Assembly (NCBI GenBank): GCA_030619685.1
Contig: JAUXAX010000011.1
Coordinates: 1 to 52,842, forward strand
Length of the DNA stretch: 52,842 nucleotides
Reading direction: 5' to 3'
DNA from: Dehalococcoidia bacterium
GTDB lineage: Bacteria > Chloroflexota > Dehalococcoidia > SZUA-161
Shown here: piece by piece, positions 7,828-16,353 of the stretch
Layout of the letters: the number at the start of each line of letters is the position of its first letter
Numbering within the stretch: position 1 is the first letter of the stretch
Position numbers and translations under genes: made by a program
Notes under the pieces: generated by a model
Told to the model about the DNA's origin: nothing
Database searches by the model: none
Seen by the model: only the letters and a program-made list of their open reading frames with translations

Positions 7828-8709
7828 ATGAGTAATGCGAACACCAATGTCTCGGAGATAAGAGTCGGCTTCATCGGGGCAGGAACAGTAGGCACTGCTC
7901 TCGCAGTAAGGCTGAGCAGCAAGGGCTATAGTGTGATAGCAGTTGCCAGCCGTAGCAAGTCGTCGGCTGATAGGCTGGCGGCAAGCGTGCCCGGTTGCAA
8001 TTCATACGAGACAAAACAGGCGGTTGCCGACGTCGCTGAACTCGTCTTCATTACCACCCCCGATGATGCCATCGCCCAAGTAGTTGCCGAGCTCAAGTGG
8101 CGTCCAGGACAGAGCGTGGCTCACTGTAGCGGCGCCGAGTCCCTGGATTCCCTGGAACCAGCGAGGAGAGCCGGTGCCCAGGTCGGTGGTTTTCACCCCT
8201 TGCAGACCTTCGCCAGCGTCGCTCATGCCATAGAAAACCTCCCTGGCTCCACGTTCGCTCTGGAGACAGACGGTGAGTTGCTTGCGACATTGAAGCAGAT
8301 GGCGTCAGCACTCGAAGGAAACTGGATAAGGCTAGGAGCAGGCGACAAGGTGCTCTATCATGCTGCAGCGGTTTTCGCCTGCAACTATCTGGTTACCCTG
8401 GTGAAGCTGTCTACTGATCTCTGGCAGGTCTTTGGGGTGTCTACACCCGAGGCCACTCGCGCCCTAATGCCACTGCTTCGCGGCACACTGAACAATGTGG
8501 AAAACGTTGGGCTGCCCAATTGCCTCACCGGGCCCATTGCCCGGGGGGACCTGGGAACCATAAAGAAGCATCTTGCAGCGCTAGAGAAGTCAGCCCCGGC
8601 GCTGCTGTCCACCTACCGTGAGTTGGGACTGCAGACCATCCCCGTGGCTCTAGATAAGGGGAAAATCAATAGCGAGAGAGCCGAGGAGATGCGTAGATTG
8701 CTAGCATGA
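7828..8709 (+). CDS. Rossmann-like/DUF2520 domain protein, first gene of the pantothenate operon
   Basis: A 293-residue protein. The N-terminal nucleotide-binding fold begins VGFIGAGTVGTALAVRLSSK (glycine-rich GxGxxG). The C-terminal helical DUF2520 half follows (GDKVLYHAAAVFACNYLVTL, NCLTGPIARGDLGTIKKHLA), resembling 6-phosphogluconate/pyrroline-carboxylate dehydrogenase folds. The conserved GGFHPLQTFA segment lies between them. Such proteins often sit beside panD-panB-panC. A ketopantoate-reductase-like role (the missing panE step) is an attractive guess, but it has not been shown for this family as far as I know. The TTG at 7819 is in frame, but ATG 7828 starts the conserved part sooner and is preferred. 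Confidence 0.82.
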   Translation: MSNANTNVSEIRVGFIGAGTVGTALAVRLSSKGYSVIAVASRSKSSADRLAASVPGCNSYETKQAVADVAELVFITTPDDAIAQVVAELKWRPGQSVAHCSGAESLDSLEPARRAGAQVGGFHPLQTFASVAHAIENLPGSTFALETDGELLATLKQMASALEGNWIRLGAGDKVLYHAAAVFACNYLVTLVKLSTDLWQVFGVSTPEATRALMPLLRGTLNNVENVGLPNCLTGPIARGDLGTIKKHLAALEKSAPALLSTYRELGLQTIPVALDKGKINSERAEEMRRLLA

Positions 8710-8730
8710 ACAGAGCAGGAGGCATGTAAC

Positions 8731-9102
8731 ATGAGAACGATGCTCAAGAGCAAGATACACAGCGCTACTGTAACCGAGGCCAACATCCAGTACGAGGGAA
8801 GCATCACCATCGACAAGGACCTCATGGAGGCAGCAGACATCCTTCCCTACGAGCAGGTTCACGTGCTGGATATAAACAACGGTTCTCGCCTGGAGACATA
8901 CGTCATAGAGGGAGAGCGCGGTTCTGGGGCGATCTGCATCAATGGAGCCGCCGCCAGGTTGGTCTCTGCGGGGGACAAGGTAATCATCCTCTCCTACCTG
9001 ACCGTTTCCGAAGCCGACGCAGCCAACCATGTCCCCAAGCAGGTCCATGTCGACTCACACAATGCCATCGTACATAAACAGAGGGAATCCTGTTCGGTGT
9101 AG
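8731..9102 (+). CDS. panD: Aspartate 1-decarboxylase
   Basis: A 123-residue PanD, which decarboxylates aspartate to beta-alanine for pantothenate. The self-processing Gly-Ser site, which generates the pyruvoyl cofactor, is visible in [10 protein letters not shown] (residues 24-25). The substrate residues of the family are in the N-terminal [12 protein letters not shown] region and in [12 protein letters not shown]. The last ~25 residues are poorly conserved. The stop codon TAG (9100-9102) lies inside the left end of palindromic repeat copy B, so insertion of that element may have set the present C-terminus. It is preceded by a 21-base gap with GGAGG and followed by panB. Confidence 0.95.
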   Translation: MRTMLKSKIHSATVTEANIQYEGSITIDKDLMEAADILPYEQVHVLDINNGSRLETYVIEGERGSGAICINGAAARLVSAGDKVIILSYLTVSEADAANHVPKQVHVDSHNAIVHKQRESCSV

Positions 9103-9155
9103 CGTCCCGATTCCTATCGGGACGGAGAATTCGTTGCCACAGAGTGGCAACGCTT
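9099..9155. repeat. Palindromic REP/MITE-like element, copy B
   Basis: A 57-bp unit with the same plan as copy A at 5829-5887: left end GTAGCG, a first hairpin TCCCGAT-TCCT-ATCGGGA, a GAGAATTCG linker, a second hairpin TTGCCAC-AGA-GTGGCAA, and right end CAACGCTT. The TCCT loop and the second hairpin are nearly unchanged from copy A, while the first stem has a different but still fully paired sequence. The element begins at the end of panD and ends 24 bases before panB. Confidence 0.8.
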
Positions 9156-9178
9156 CCAGCCAACATGCGAGGAGGAAA

Positions 9179-10018
9179 ATGATGAGGGTTACCATTACGC
9201 AAATAAGGGAAATGAAGCAAAAGGGCGAGAGGATCGCCATGCTCACCGCCTATGATTATTCCACAGCCAAGTTAATCGACGAATCGGGAATACCCCTGAT
9301 ACTGGTCGGCGACAGCCTGGGAATGGTGGTTTTGGGCTATGAATCAACAATCCCGGTGACCATGGATGAGATGATCCATCACACCAAAGCAGTAGTGAGA
9401 GGGACGACGCGAGCGCTGGTAGTGGGCGACATGCCGTTTATGACCTATCAGGTCTGCACTGATGATGCCCTGCGTAACGCTGCCAGATTCATTCAAGAAG
9501 GAGGAGCTCAGGCGGTAAAGCTCGAGGGCGGCGAGAGCATGGCGGAGACGGCAAAGCGTATTGTCTCCTCTGGCATCCCTGTGATGGGCCATATCGGCCT
9601 CACCCCCCAATCGATACACCAGCTTGGGGGATTCAAGGTGATGGGCAAGACCACGGAAGCAGCGATTCGCTTGGTGAACGACGCCAAGGCACTCGATGAG
9701 GCTGGCGCCTTCGCCATTGTGCTTGAGTGTGTACCCGAGCCGTTGTCTAAACTCATTACCGAGAAAGTCAGCGTGCCTACCATTGGCATCGGCGCTGGCA
9801 AGTATTGCGACGGCCAGGTACAGGTAATCAGCGACCTCTTAGGCCTCTACACCGACTTCGTTCCCAAACATGCCAAGCAATTTGCGCGATTATCTGAAAT
9901 CATCAAGAGCGCTACTGCCGACTACATTGCCGAAGTGCAGACAGGCGCCTTTCCCACCGAAAAGCAGAGCTATGCTATGGACAAGAGCATCCTCGCGGAG
10001 CTTAAGAAGTCCTTATAG
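9179..10018 (+). CDS. panB: 3-methyl-2-oxobutanoate hydroxymethyltransferase
   Basis: About 279 residues from the ATG-ATG pair at 9179/9182, with GGAGG five bases upstream; the 50 open codons before it run through the repeat and are not protein. PanB adds the hydroxymethyl group of methylene-tetrahydrofolate to ketoisovalerate to give ketopantoate. Conserved segments are [40 protein letters not shown] (metal-binding Asp), [38 protein letters not shown] (Glu/His region) and [20 protein letters not shown]. It is the third gene of the operon, 17 bases before panC. Confidence 0.97.
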   Translation: MMRVTITQIREMKQKGERIAMLTAYDYSTAKLIDESGIPLILVGDSLGMVVLGYESTIPVTMDEMIHHTKAVVRGTTRALVVGDMPFMTYQVCTDDALRNAARFIQEGGAQAVKLEGGESMAETAKRIVSSGIPVMGHIGLTPQSIHQLGGFKVMGKTTEAAIRLVNDAKALDEAGAFAIVLECVPEPLSKLITEKVSVPTIGIGAGKYCDGQVQVISDLLGLYTDFVPKHAKQFARLSEIIKSATADYIAEVQTGAFPTEKQSYAMDKSILAELKKSL

Positions 10019-10035
10019 AAGTATTCCGTCTGCCG

Positions 10036-10872
10036 ATGAAAGTCCTATATGAAATTGCGGAAGTGAGGAAATGGCGGCGCAAGCTCAGCGGCTCGGTGGG
10101 CTTCGTCCCCACAATGGGATACCTGCACGAGGGACACATCGAGCTGGTTCACCGGGCACGGGCCGAGAACAGGAACGTCGCCGTCAGCATCTTCGTCAAC
10201 CCCACCCAGTTCGGTCCCCATGAGGATTTCGCCACCTATCCCCGCGACACCGAGCGAGACTTCTCTTTACTTAAGGAACAAAAGGTGGACGTAGTCTTCA
10301 TGCCCGACGCCGACGAGATGTACCCTCCCGAATCCAGCACCTGGGTGGAGATTGGAAACGTCACCGAGCGGCTGGAGGGTGCTTTTCGACCCGGCCACTT
10401 CCGCGGCGTGGCTACGGTGATCGCCAAGCTATTTGGCGTTGTTGAGCCCACTAGAGCCTACTTCGGGCAGAAGGACGCCCAGCAACTGGTGGTGATCAGG
10501 AGGATGGTCTCCGACCTCAACATGAACGTCGAGGTCGTCGCTGTGCCCACTATGAGGGAGCTTGACGGGCTGGCCATGAGCAGCCGCAACGTATATCTCG
10601 ACCCCGAGGAGAGGGAATCGGCAGTGGTACTCTATAAGGCGCTTTCTCGCGCCCAAAAGCTCTGGAGGAAGGGCGAAAGAAGCGCCGAGGTACTCCGCAA
10701 GGAGATAGCCTCGCTCATCGAGAGCGAGCCCAGGGCCACTATCGACTACGTGAGCATTGCCGATCCCGAAACGCTGGAGGAGCTTGACCAGATCGAAGAG
10801 CTCGCACTGGTTTCGATGGCGGTCAGAATCGGCAAGACAAGGCTCATCGACAGCATGACGCTAGGAAAGTAA
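10036..10872 (+). CDS. panC: Pantothenate synthetase (pantoate-beta-alanine ligase)
   Basis: A 278-residue PanC that joins pantoate and beta-alanine with ATP through a pantoyl-adenylate. ATP-binding motifs are VGFVPTMGYLHEGHIELVHR (HIGH-like, HEGH) and GLAMSSRNVYLDPEERE (KMSKS-like). PTRAYFGQKDAQQLVVIRRM and the SIFVNPTQFGPHEDFATYPR segment line the pantoate site. The length is normal for the family. With panB and panD it supplies the coenzyme A precursor, apt for a genome region rich in CoA-dependent enzymes. No panE gene is in the window; the DUF2520 protein may stand in (inference). Confidence 0.97.
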   Translation: MKVLYEIAEVRKWRRKLSGSVGFVPTMGYLHEGHIELVHRARAENRNVAVSIFVNPTQFGPHEDFATYPRDTERDFSLLKEQKVDVVFMPDADEMYPPESSTWVEIGNVTERLEGAFRPGHFRGVATVIAKLFGVVEPTRAYFGQKDAQQLVVIRRMVSDLNMNVEVVAVPTMRELDGLAMSSRNVYLDPEERESAVVLYKALSRAQKLWRKGERSAEVLRKEIASLIESEPRATIDYVSIADPETLEELDQIEELALVSMAVRIGKTRLIDSMTLGK

Positions 10873-10921
10873 TAGACTCCGGTCCCTGCGGGCCGGATCG
10901 AGTTGAGGGGGTGGTGGAGAT

Positions 10922-10951
10922 TTGTCTCCCCCATCCCCTTTGTGGTAAACT
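10922..10951 (+). promoter_or_regulatory. Probable promoter of surE
   Basis: TTGTCT (10922-10927), an 18-base spacer and TAAACT (10946-10951), preceded by a GC-rich hairpin (CCGG...CCGG, about 10879-10897) that may end the pantothenate transcript. The boxes are imperfect. Confidence 0.4.
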
Positions 10952-10975
10952 GAGAGTTCGGAAGGAGTCTCCCCC

Positions 10976-11779
10976 TTGAAAATCCTCATCACCAATGATG
11001 ACGGCATCGCCGCCCCGGGGCTATGGGCGCTCGCTGAGGAACTCAAAAGTATAGCTGAAATAATTGTGGTCGCCCCGGATCGCGAGCAGAGCGGGGTAGG
11101 CACCTCGGTTACCCTGCACCAGCCACTAAGAGTAAGAGCGGTAAAACCCATGGTGGCCGGGGTCGAGACCTACGCCGTGGAAGGCACTCCTGCCGACAGC
11201 GTCATCATTGCCCTGAAGATGCTCTTAAAAGACAAGATAGACCTGGTGATCGCCGGGATCAACGAAGGTTCAAACCTGGGCACCGACGTGCTTATCTCGG
11301 GGACGGTGGGTGCTGCCTTCCAGGCCCACTTCTACGGGCTGCCAGCGATCGCCGTCTCGGTAGCTTCTTTCAACGATTTGCATTTTGAAGTCGCCAGCAG
11401 AATCTGCGCCTATCTGGCCCAGCAGCTTGCCGCTGGGAAATTGCCCCCGAGGTTGCTGCTGAACATCAACCTGCCCAACCTGCCCCTCGATCAGATTGCG
11501 GGGATCGAGATCACGGAGCTCGGCGAACGCAGCCATACCGACGCGGTCAAGAGAGGCGGCGTCAGGGCAGGCCATGATGGCAAGAGGGATTACTACTGGA
11601 TTGTGCACGGCGAACCCCAATCCAAAGAGGATGAAGGGACAGATGTCTGGGCATTAAGGCACAAGAGAGTCTCCATTACCCCCCTTCACTACGACCTGAC
11701 CAGCCACGAGCAGCTTGCATCGCTGGAAGGAGTGTGCTCATCGCTGTCGCAGGAGCTTTCCTCGAGCAGTCTAGGTTGA
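10976..11779 (+). CDS. surE: 5'/3'-nucleotidase SurE
   Basis: A 267-residue SurE, a metal-dependent phosphatase that releases phosphate from nucleoside 5'- and 3'-monophosphates and is linked to stationary-phase survival. Family motifs are MKILITNDDGIAAPGLWALA (metal-binding DD pair), VVAPDREQSGVGTSVTLHQP, VEGTPADSVIIAL and INEGSNLGTDVLISGTVGAA. It uses a TTG start, set by GGAAGGAG about nine bases upstream and by the conserved N-terminus. The stop codon lies inside the -35 box of the following tRNA promoter. Confidence 0.95.
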   Translation: MKILITNDDGIAAPGLWALAEELKSIAEIIVVAPDREQSGVGTSVTLHQPLRVRAVKPMVAGVETYAVEGTPADSVIIALKMLLKDKIDLVIAGINEGSNLGTDVLISGTVGAAFQAHFYGLPAIAVSVASFNDLHFEVASRICAYLAQQLAAGKLPPRLLLNINLPNLPLDQIAGIEITELGERSHTDAVKRGGVRAGHDGKRDYYWIVHGEPQSKEDEGTDVWALRHKRVSITPLHYDLTSHEQLASLEGVCSSLSQELSSSSLG

Positions 11780-11804
11780 CACATATAGGGGCTTGGGCTA
11801 GAAT
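11776..11804 (+). promoter_or_regulatory. Promoter of the tRNA-Phe/Leu/Gln cluster
   Basis: TTGACA (11776-11781), a 17-base spacer and TAGAAT (11799-11804). The -35 box contains the TGA stop codon of surE (11777-11779). Transcription would start a few bases before tRNA-Phe at 11815. Confidence 0.7.
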
Positions 11805-11814
11805 CTCCTGTGAT

Positions 11815-11887
11815 GCCGAGGTAGCTCAGGTGGTAGAGCACTTGACTGAAAATCAAGGTGTCAGCGGTTCGACTCCGCTCCTCGGCA
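11815..11887 (+). tRNA. tRNA-Phe (anticodon GAA)
   Basis: Acceptor arms GCCGAGG and CCTCGGC, discriminator A. Anticodon arm CTTGA-CTGAAAA-TCAAG reads GAA. T arm AGCGG-TTCGACT-CCGCT. CCA is not fully encoded (CCG follows). It is the first of three tandem tRNA genes. Confidence 0.95.
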
Positions 11888-11889
11888 CC

Positions 11890-11974
11890 GCCGAAGTGGC
11901 GGAATGGCAGACGCGGCAGTCTCAAAAACTGTTGGGGGGCGACTCCCGTGCCGGTTCGAATCCGGCCTTCGGCA
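11890..11974 (+). tRNA. tRNA-Leu (anticodon CAA)
   Basis: A class II tRNA with a long variable arm (TTGGGGGGCGACTCCCGT region). Acceptor arms GCCGAAG and CTTCGGC, discriminator A followed by an encoded CCA. Anticodon loop CTCAAAA reads CAA. T arm CCGG-TTCGAAT-CCGG. It begins two bases after tRNA-Phe. Confidence 0.95.
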
Positions 11975-11978
11975 CCAG

Positions 11979-12049
11979 TGCCGAGTGGTGTAGTGGTAGC
12001 ACACGGGACTTTGGATCCTTAGGCCCAGGTTCGAATCCTGGCTCGGCAG
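11979..12049 (+). tRNA. tRNA-Gln (anticodon TTG)
   Basis: Acceptor arms TGCCGAG and CTCGGCA, discriminator G, and CCA encoded at 12050-12052. Anticodon loop CTTTGGA reads TTG, with one weak pair at the base of the anticodon stem. T arm CCAGG-TTCGAAT-CCTGG. It is the last of the three-tRNA cluster. Confidence 0.93.
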
Positions 12050-12214
12050 CCACCCACTAAGCCAGGGGTCTGGAAACGCCGTAATCGAAGGACACGGTGT
12101 TTTTTCATCTACAGCAGCAGCAACTCACGCCAAGGATGGCAAGCCAGGCTTTCCGCCACCCACTTCCTGTGGTATCATACGTGTCGCAGTGGAATACCGT
12201 TAAGAGGCATTTTG

Positions 12215-12775
12215 ATGCCAAGCACATGGGATGTCAGCGTAGCTTCCACTCGAAAGCTAACCAGAGCTTTGCACGATTTCCTGGATAAGCGCGGCTACGT
12301 ATGTGAGTACAAGCCGTCGGGAGCCGAACCCGATGCAGGCAGCGGCGTGGCTTTCTTCAAGAGTGAACTCATCGCAAAGAGGGATTCCCCGAGGCGTGAC
12401 CTGCCTTACATCGTGTTCGGCCTTCTTCTCTTACCTACGATCTTGTTAACGACTCTGGGTATACGATTCCTGAAAGAAAGTCGATATTATCTGAGAACAA
12501 TTGCCAGGATAAACGTAGAGGGGAAAGTCCATCCCACCAGAGGCGGTACGCAAGGTGCCGTCCGAAGTGAGGCGCCAGATGTAGTCGCCGACGTCAGGGT
12601 TACGCTTGAGGTGACAGCAGGCACCGCCCAAGGTGACTACGAGATAGTGAGACCCACCGAAGACAAGCGTGAATTGGCGAGGCTTGCGGAAGAACAACGT
12701 GAGCTTGAAAAGCAGCTCTCTGAGCTTCTGCGCACGATGGCCTTGCCCGGAGTGGAAACCTCACCTTTCTGCTGA
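12215..12775 (+). CDS. Hypothetical single-pass membrane protein
   Basis: About 186 residues from the ATG at 12215, with AGAGG upstream (a TTG three bases earlier is also possible). The N-terminal ~60 residues are soluble and basic (TRKLTRALHDFLDKRGYVCE). A hydrophobic segment PYIVFGLLLLPTILLTTLGI (about residues 75-95) follows. Then come a beta-like region (VVADVRVTLEVTAGTAQGDY) and a charged helical tail (LARLAEEQRELEKQLSELLR) likely to form a coiled coil. I do not recognise the family. It stands alone between the tRNA cluster and the convergent histidine kinase. Confidence 0.6.
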   Translation: MPSTWDVSVASTRKLTRALHDFLDKRGYVCEYKPSGAEPDAGSGVAFFKSELIAKRDSPRRDLPYIVFGLLLLPTILLTTLGIRFLKESRYYLRTIARINVEGKVHPTRGGTQGAVRSEAPDVVADVRVTLEVTAGTAQGDYEIVRPTEDKRELARLAEEQRELEKQLSELLRTMALPGVETSPFC

Positions 12776-12899
12776 CCTATCAGGTCTTGAGGGGCAGTGC
12801 CAAGCCATGCGGATTTGAAGCGGGCAATCAGAGAAAAAGGGAGGCGGAACGTGGATGGGTCAAGGCGCAACGATCCGCAGACGATGGGGGGCATCTTCA

Positions 12900-15728
12900 T
12901 CAGGGGGAGATCGATTTTCGCAACTGAGCCTTTAGGCGTGTCAGCAATTCCTGCGGCTTGAAAGGCTTCACGACGTAATCATCAGCTCCTAACTCAACCC
13001 CCTTGACCTTATCGGCTTCGTCTCCCCTCACAGTGAGGATGACAACAGGTACTGTAGAAAAAAGGCGGAGCCGTCTCAAGACGTCAAACCCGTCGATGTC
13101 TGGCAGGCCGAGATCGAGGATCACGAGATCAGGGTTTTCCGTCTCCACGAGATGTAGCCCTTCTTCCCCCATGACGGTTGATACCAGTTCAGCCTCAGGC
13201 CAGCGCATCTGAAACGCTACGGAAACAGTACTCACGATGTTCTGGTCATCTTCGATGATCAACACCGTCCATAGTTTTGGTGGCTTTTCCAGCCCTTCCG
13301 CCTGTTTGTCAGCAGTCTCCAAGGGCAATGAAAAGCCAAATGTTGAGCCTTTACCTACCTGGCTTCTCACCCATATCTGGCCGCCGTGCAACTCTACCAG
13401 CATCCTGCACAGAGCAAGCCCCAGCCCCAGTCCCCCCGAAGGTTCCGTTTGCAGGCGATGATATGGCTCGAACAAGAACTTCTGGTCCTCTTTGGGTATG
13501 CCACGCCCCATATCGCGGACCTCAACGACCAGAGCAGCGTCCTTTTGCTTGGCTCCTAGCTTGATGTTTCCGCCCACAGGGGTGAATTTGAGGGCATTGC
13601 TAAGAAGGTTGGCTACAATCTGCTGCAGGCGCGCTGCATCAGCCCGCACTGGGGGAAGGGAAAGGGGCAATGCTATCACTAAGGATTGGCCACGCCTCGA
13701 AGCCAATGGAATCATACTCTCGGCGGTCTCTCGAAGCAGTTTCGACATGTCAACCCATTCGAGCTTCAACTGGAGCATGCCAACCTCGCCTCTTGCCAGG
13801 TCGAGGAGTTCATCAATCCTGCTATTTAGATTCGAGGCACCCTGTCTAATGCTCCTGGCCAGGGTCTGCAAGGGTTCCTCGCGGAGTTCAGACTCCAGCA
13901 AGTCGCTGGAAGCGAGCACCGACGTGAGCGGGGTCTTCAGCTCATGCGCCAATGCCCTGGTGAATTCTACTCTCTTCTTCATCTCCGCTTCTAACTGCTG
14001 CCTCGATTCCCTTTCCTGTTCATAGAGCTCTCTTAGTTTCTCGTCCATGCGCTTTTGCTCGGTGATGTCTCTGAACGAAATCAAACCTGCCAGCCTTCCC
14101 TGGTATTCAACTCTTGTGCCGACACCGGCTATCCATCTCACTCCATCGTCTTTGGTAAGAGTGCGAAATTCCTCAACCCGACGCAGGTCTTTTTCAAACA
14201 GATCCTCTGCAAGAGTAGTGAGAGCCCGCTCTCTATCGTCTGGATGAACGTAGTCAACTAGATTCGCCTCAACCACCTCCTCCATAGAATCAAATCCATA
14301 CATTTTCGCAGCGGTCTCATTAGCAAGCACCACTTTCATCGTTTCGGCATCGATTACAGCGGCGCCATCGATTGTGCTCTCGAACAGGACTCTATAGTTG
14401 TGCTCGCTTTCCCGTAGTGCCTGCTCGGCCTTATTCTGCTCCGTGACGTCTCGCATATTGGCAACAATGCCTGCGACCACAGGATTGTCCAGAAGGTTTT
14501 GGGCTACCACATCAAGAACGCGCCATGAGCCATCCTTATGCCGAAAGCGTGACTGTACGCGGACCGTAGTTCCCGGGGTCTCTACCAAACGAACTAGTAA
14601 ATTAGCCGCCTCTGACATATCTTCAGGGTGAATATGCTCAAGCCCGCTTTTCCCGATTCGCTCTTCTGGTCTGTATCCCAGCACACGCTCGACCGACGGA
14701 CTTTCATAGCGTACACTTCCATCACTGTTTAGAACGGCGATGAAGTCCAAAGAGTTCTCTGTGAGTGCTCGAAAATACTCTTCTTCGCGCCGCAACGCAT
14801 CCTCCATCCGCTTGCGTCCCCTTATCTCAGCCCGCAAAGCTTTGTTAGCCTGTGTGAGCCCCAAGGTTCGTTCCTTTACACGCATTTCTAGCTCATCGCG
14901 GGCCTTTTGCAGAGCCTCCCGTGCCTGCTTGCGCTCCGTGATGTCGCGGACGACAGCCTGCACCGCTGGCTTGCCTCGGTAGGTAACAGGAATTGCTGCC
15001 ACCTCCACATCAACATCTGTCCCATCGAGCCGGACAAACTTCTCTTCAATCAGGGGAACTCTCTTTCCTTCTTCTCTTAACTCTCTAAGCCGGTCCTCGA
15101 CGGTTTTTCGATAATCAGGGTGCACGAAATCGGTTATTGGTTTCCCAATGAGTTGTTCGGCGTTTGCCGCGCCGAGAAGTGTTGCTCCGGCAGTGTTTAT
15201 GTAGACAATCTTGCCTTCGCTGTGTACGGCAATGGCATCGGGGGAGAGTTCTACAAGCTGGCGGTACTGTTCCTCGCTGTCCCGCAGCGCGTCCTCAGCC
15301 CGCTTCCAGTCGGTGATGTCGCGGAAACTGCCAACAATACCTCTCACGGCAGGATCATCGAGAAGGTTCTTGCCTATAACCTCAAGATAATGCCACGAGC
15401 CATCCGCATGCTGAACACGTACCTCTTGGTGAACAATAGCTCCCGGGTCATGGACTAGTTGAGCTAAGGCATCAGCAGCTTTTGCCAAATCGTCTCGGTG
15501 AACGTGGTCAAACCCGCTCTTGCCAGTTTCCTCTTCCGGTTTAATCCCCAACATGCGCTCAAAGGATGAACTTGCGTAACGTATAGTTCCATCCGCATTG
15601 AGAGCAGTGATGGCGTCTATCGAGTTTTCTATCAGCGCGCGGAAAAATCCCTCGCTCTCTCTCAGTACTCCCTGTGCTCCTTCGCGCGTGGTTCTGCTAC
15701 CAGCCTTTTTTTCAGTTCCTTTTCCCAT
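12900..15728 (-). CDS. Hybrid sensor histidine kinase with four PAS domains and a C-terminal receiver
   Basis: About 942 residues from the ATG at 15728 (GGAGG six bases upstream; five extra codons are open before it). There is no clear membrane segment, so it is probably cytoplasmic. Four PAS domains of ~120 residues each, ending in DITDWKRAE, DITERKQAR, DVTEQNKAE and DITEQKRMD, span residues ~25-570. A coiled coil lies between PAS 2 and 3. The dimerisation/phosphoacceptor region has His in FTRALAHELKTPLTS (~605). The ATPase follows with NLLSNALKFTP, DMGRGIPKED and GGLGLGLALC. The last ~115 residues are a receiver domain with Asp in LVILDLGLPDIDG and Lys in DDYVVKPF. There is no HPt or DNA-binding domain and no partner regulator next to it. 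Confidence 0.93.
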   Translation of the reverse strand: MGKGTEKKAGSRTTREGAQGVLRESEGFFRALIENSIDAITALNADGTIRYASSSFERMLGIKPEEETGKSGFDHVHRDDLAKAADALAQLVHDPGAIVHQEVRVQHADGSWHYLEVIGKNLLDDPAVRGIVGSFRDITDWKRAEDALRDSEEQYRQLVELSPDAIAVHSEGKIVYINTAGATLLGAANAEQLIGKPITDFVHPDYRKTVEDRLRELREEGKRVPLIEEKFVRLDGTDVDVEVAAIPVTYRGKPAVQAVVRDITERKQAREALQKARDELEMRVKERTLGLTQANKALRAEIRGRKRMEDALRREEEYFRALTENSLDFIAVLNSDGSVRYESPSVERVLGYRPEERIGKSGLEHIHPEDMSEAANLLVRLVETPGTTVRVQSRFRHKDGSWRVLDVVAQNLLDNPVVAGIVANMRDVTEQNKAEQALRESEHNYRVLFESTIDGAAVIDAETMKVVLANETAAKMYGFDSMEEVVEANLVDYVHPDDRERALTTLAEDLFEKDLRRVEEFRTLTKDDGVRWIAGVGTRVEYQGRLAGLISFRDITEQKRMDEKLRELYEQERESRQQLEAEMKKRVEFTRALAHELKTPLTSVLASSDLLESELREEPLQTLARSIRQGASNLNSRIDELLDLARGEVGMLQLKLEWVDMSKLLRETAESMIPLASRRGQSLVIALPLSLPPVRADAARLQQIVANLLSNALKFTPVGGNIKLGAKQKDAALVVEVRDMGRGIPKEDQKFLFEPYHRLQTEPSGGLGLGLALCRMLVELHGGQIWVRSQVGKGSTFGFSLPLETADKQAEGLEKPPKLWTVLIIEDDQNIVSTVSVAFQMRWPEAELVSTVMGEEGLHLVETENPDLVILDLGLPDIDGFDVLRRLRLFSTVPVVILTVRGDEADKVKGVELGADDYVVKPFKPQELLTRLKAQLRKSISP

Positions 15729-15806
15729 TTCCACCCTCCTCAATCGGAACGCAAACTCATAGCACTCGGAGTTAAGTACGAATCGTCTACATCAGTCGCA
15801 GGTGAG

Positions 15807-15835
15807 ATTATAACCTATTACTTGAGTGTCGCCAA
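15807..15835 (-). promoter_or_regulatory. Promoter of the hybrid histidine kinase
   Basis: On the minus strand TTGGCG (15830-15835), a 17-base spacer and a perfect TATAAT (15807-15812). The leader would be about 70 bases. Confidence 0.65.
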
Positions 15836-15867
15836 CAACTTCTCTTAACTTTTCCTCCCAAAAGAAA

Positions 15868-15904
15868 GGCCCGAAAAAGAAAGGTTCCAGTGATTCTGGA
15901 ACCT
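15868..15904 (-). terminator. Minus-strand intrinsic terminator upstream of the kinase promoter
   Basis: Perfect hairpin AGGTTCCAG-TGATT-CTGGAACCT (15882-15904). On the minus strand it is followed by TTTCTTTTTC. It would stop read-through into the kinase gene from further right, and it abuts the tRNA-Asn promoter on the other strand. Confidence 0.65.
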
Positions 15905-15905
15905 G

Positions 15906-15935
15906 TTGATATGCGCCGTGCTGTTGTGCTATACT
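15906..15935 (+). promoter_or_regulatory. Promoter of tRNA-Asn
   Basis: TTGATA (15906-15911), an 18-base spacer and TATACT (15930-15935), about 60 bases before the tRNA. Confidence 0.6.
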
Positions 15936-15997
15936 TGAGCGCGCAGCACCTTAAGAGCCGCAACAATCCCAAGATCGCAAGGTGTGGTGTTCAACAC

Positions 15998-16069
15998 TCC
16001 CCGATAGCTCAACGGTAGAGCGGGCGGCTGTTAACCGCTAGGTTGTAGGTTCGAATCCTGCTCGGGGAG
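15998..16069 (+). tRNA. tRNA-Asn (anticodon GTT)
   Basis: Acceptor arms TCCCCGA and TCGGGGA, discriminator G, CCA encoded at 16070-16072. Anticodon arm GCGGC-TGTTAAC-CGC region reads GTT. T arm GTAGG-TTCGAAT-CCTGC. A single gene. The ~280 bases after it (to 16353) hold nothing I can identify. Confidence 0.95.
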
Positions 16070-16353
16070 CCAAACATAACTTTTCCGCACTCAGTTCCAG
16101 ACTCGCACTCCCTGTTGGCCTGCGATTCTATCACATCTGGTTCTGCATTTTGCCTATCTGATTGCACTGGTTGTCGCTCGGACACGTCATCGCGGTGGCG
16201 GCTGTGGAAACCCCAACCGTGCACAATGCAATCACAAAAGCGAGAGCGAGTTTTGTTGCGAGAGAGGAGTTCCAGGAGGCGAGCGCTGAGAGCCACTAAT
16301 GGCTACTCACTTTGGTCAAAGTTCCCTAGTTGTTTGGCTGCGGCACGCCCGGC

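Noticed and set aside
10879..10940. GC-rich hairpins between panC and surE considered as a terminator
   Set aside because: The stems are plausible but no T-run follows, so a terminator cannot be called with confidence.
11734..12060. 108-codon plus-strand frame over the tRNA cluster
   Set aside because: It is the translation of three tRNA genes (the text AQVVEHLTENQGVSGSTPLL is typical of tRNA read as protein).
16009..16296. Minus-strand frame ending in GSPSRIRTYNLAVNSRPLYR
   Set aside because: Its tail is simply the antisense translation of tRNA-Asn, a well-known false protein signature, and the rest has no protein-like features.
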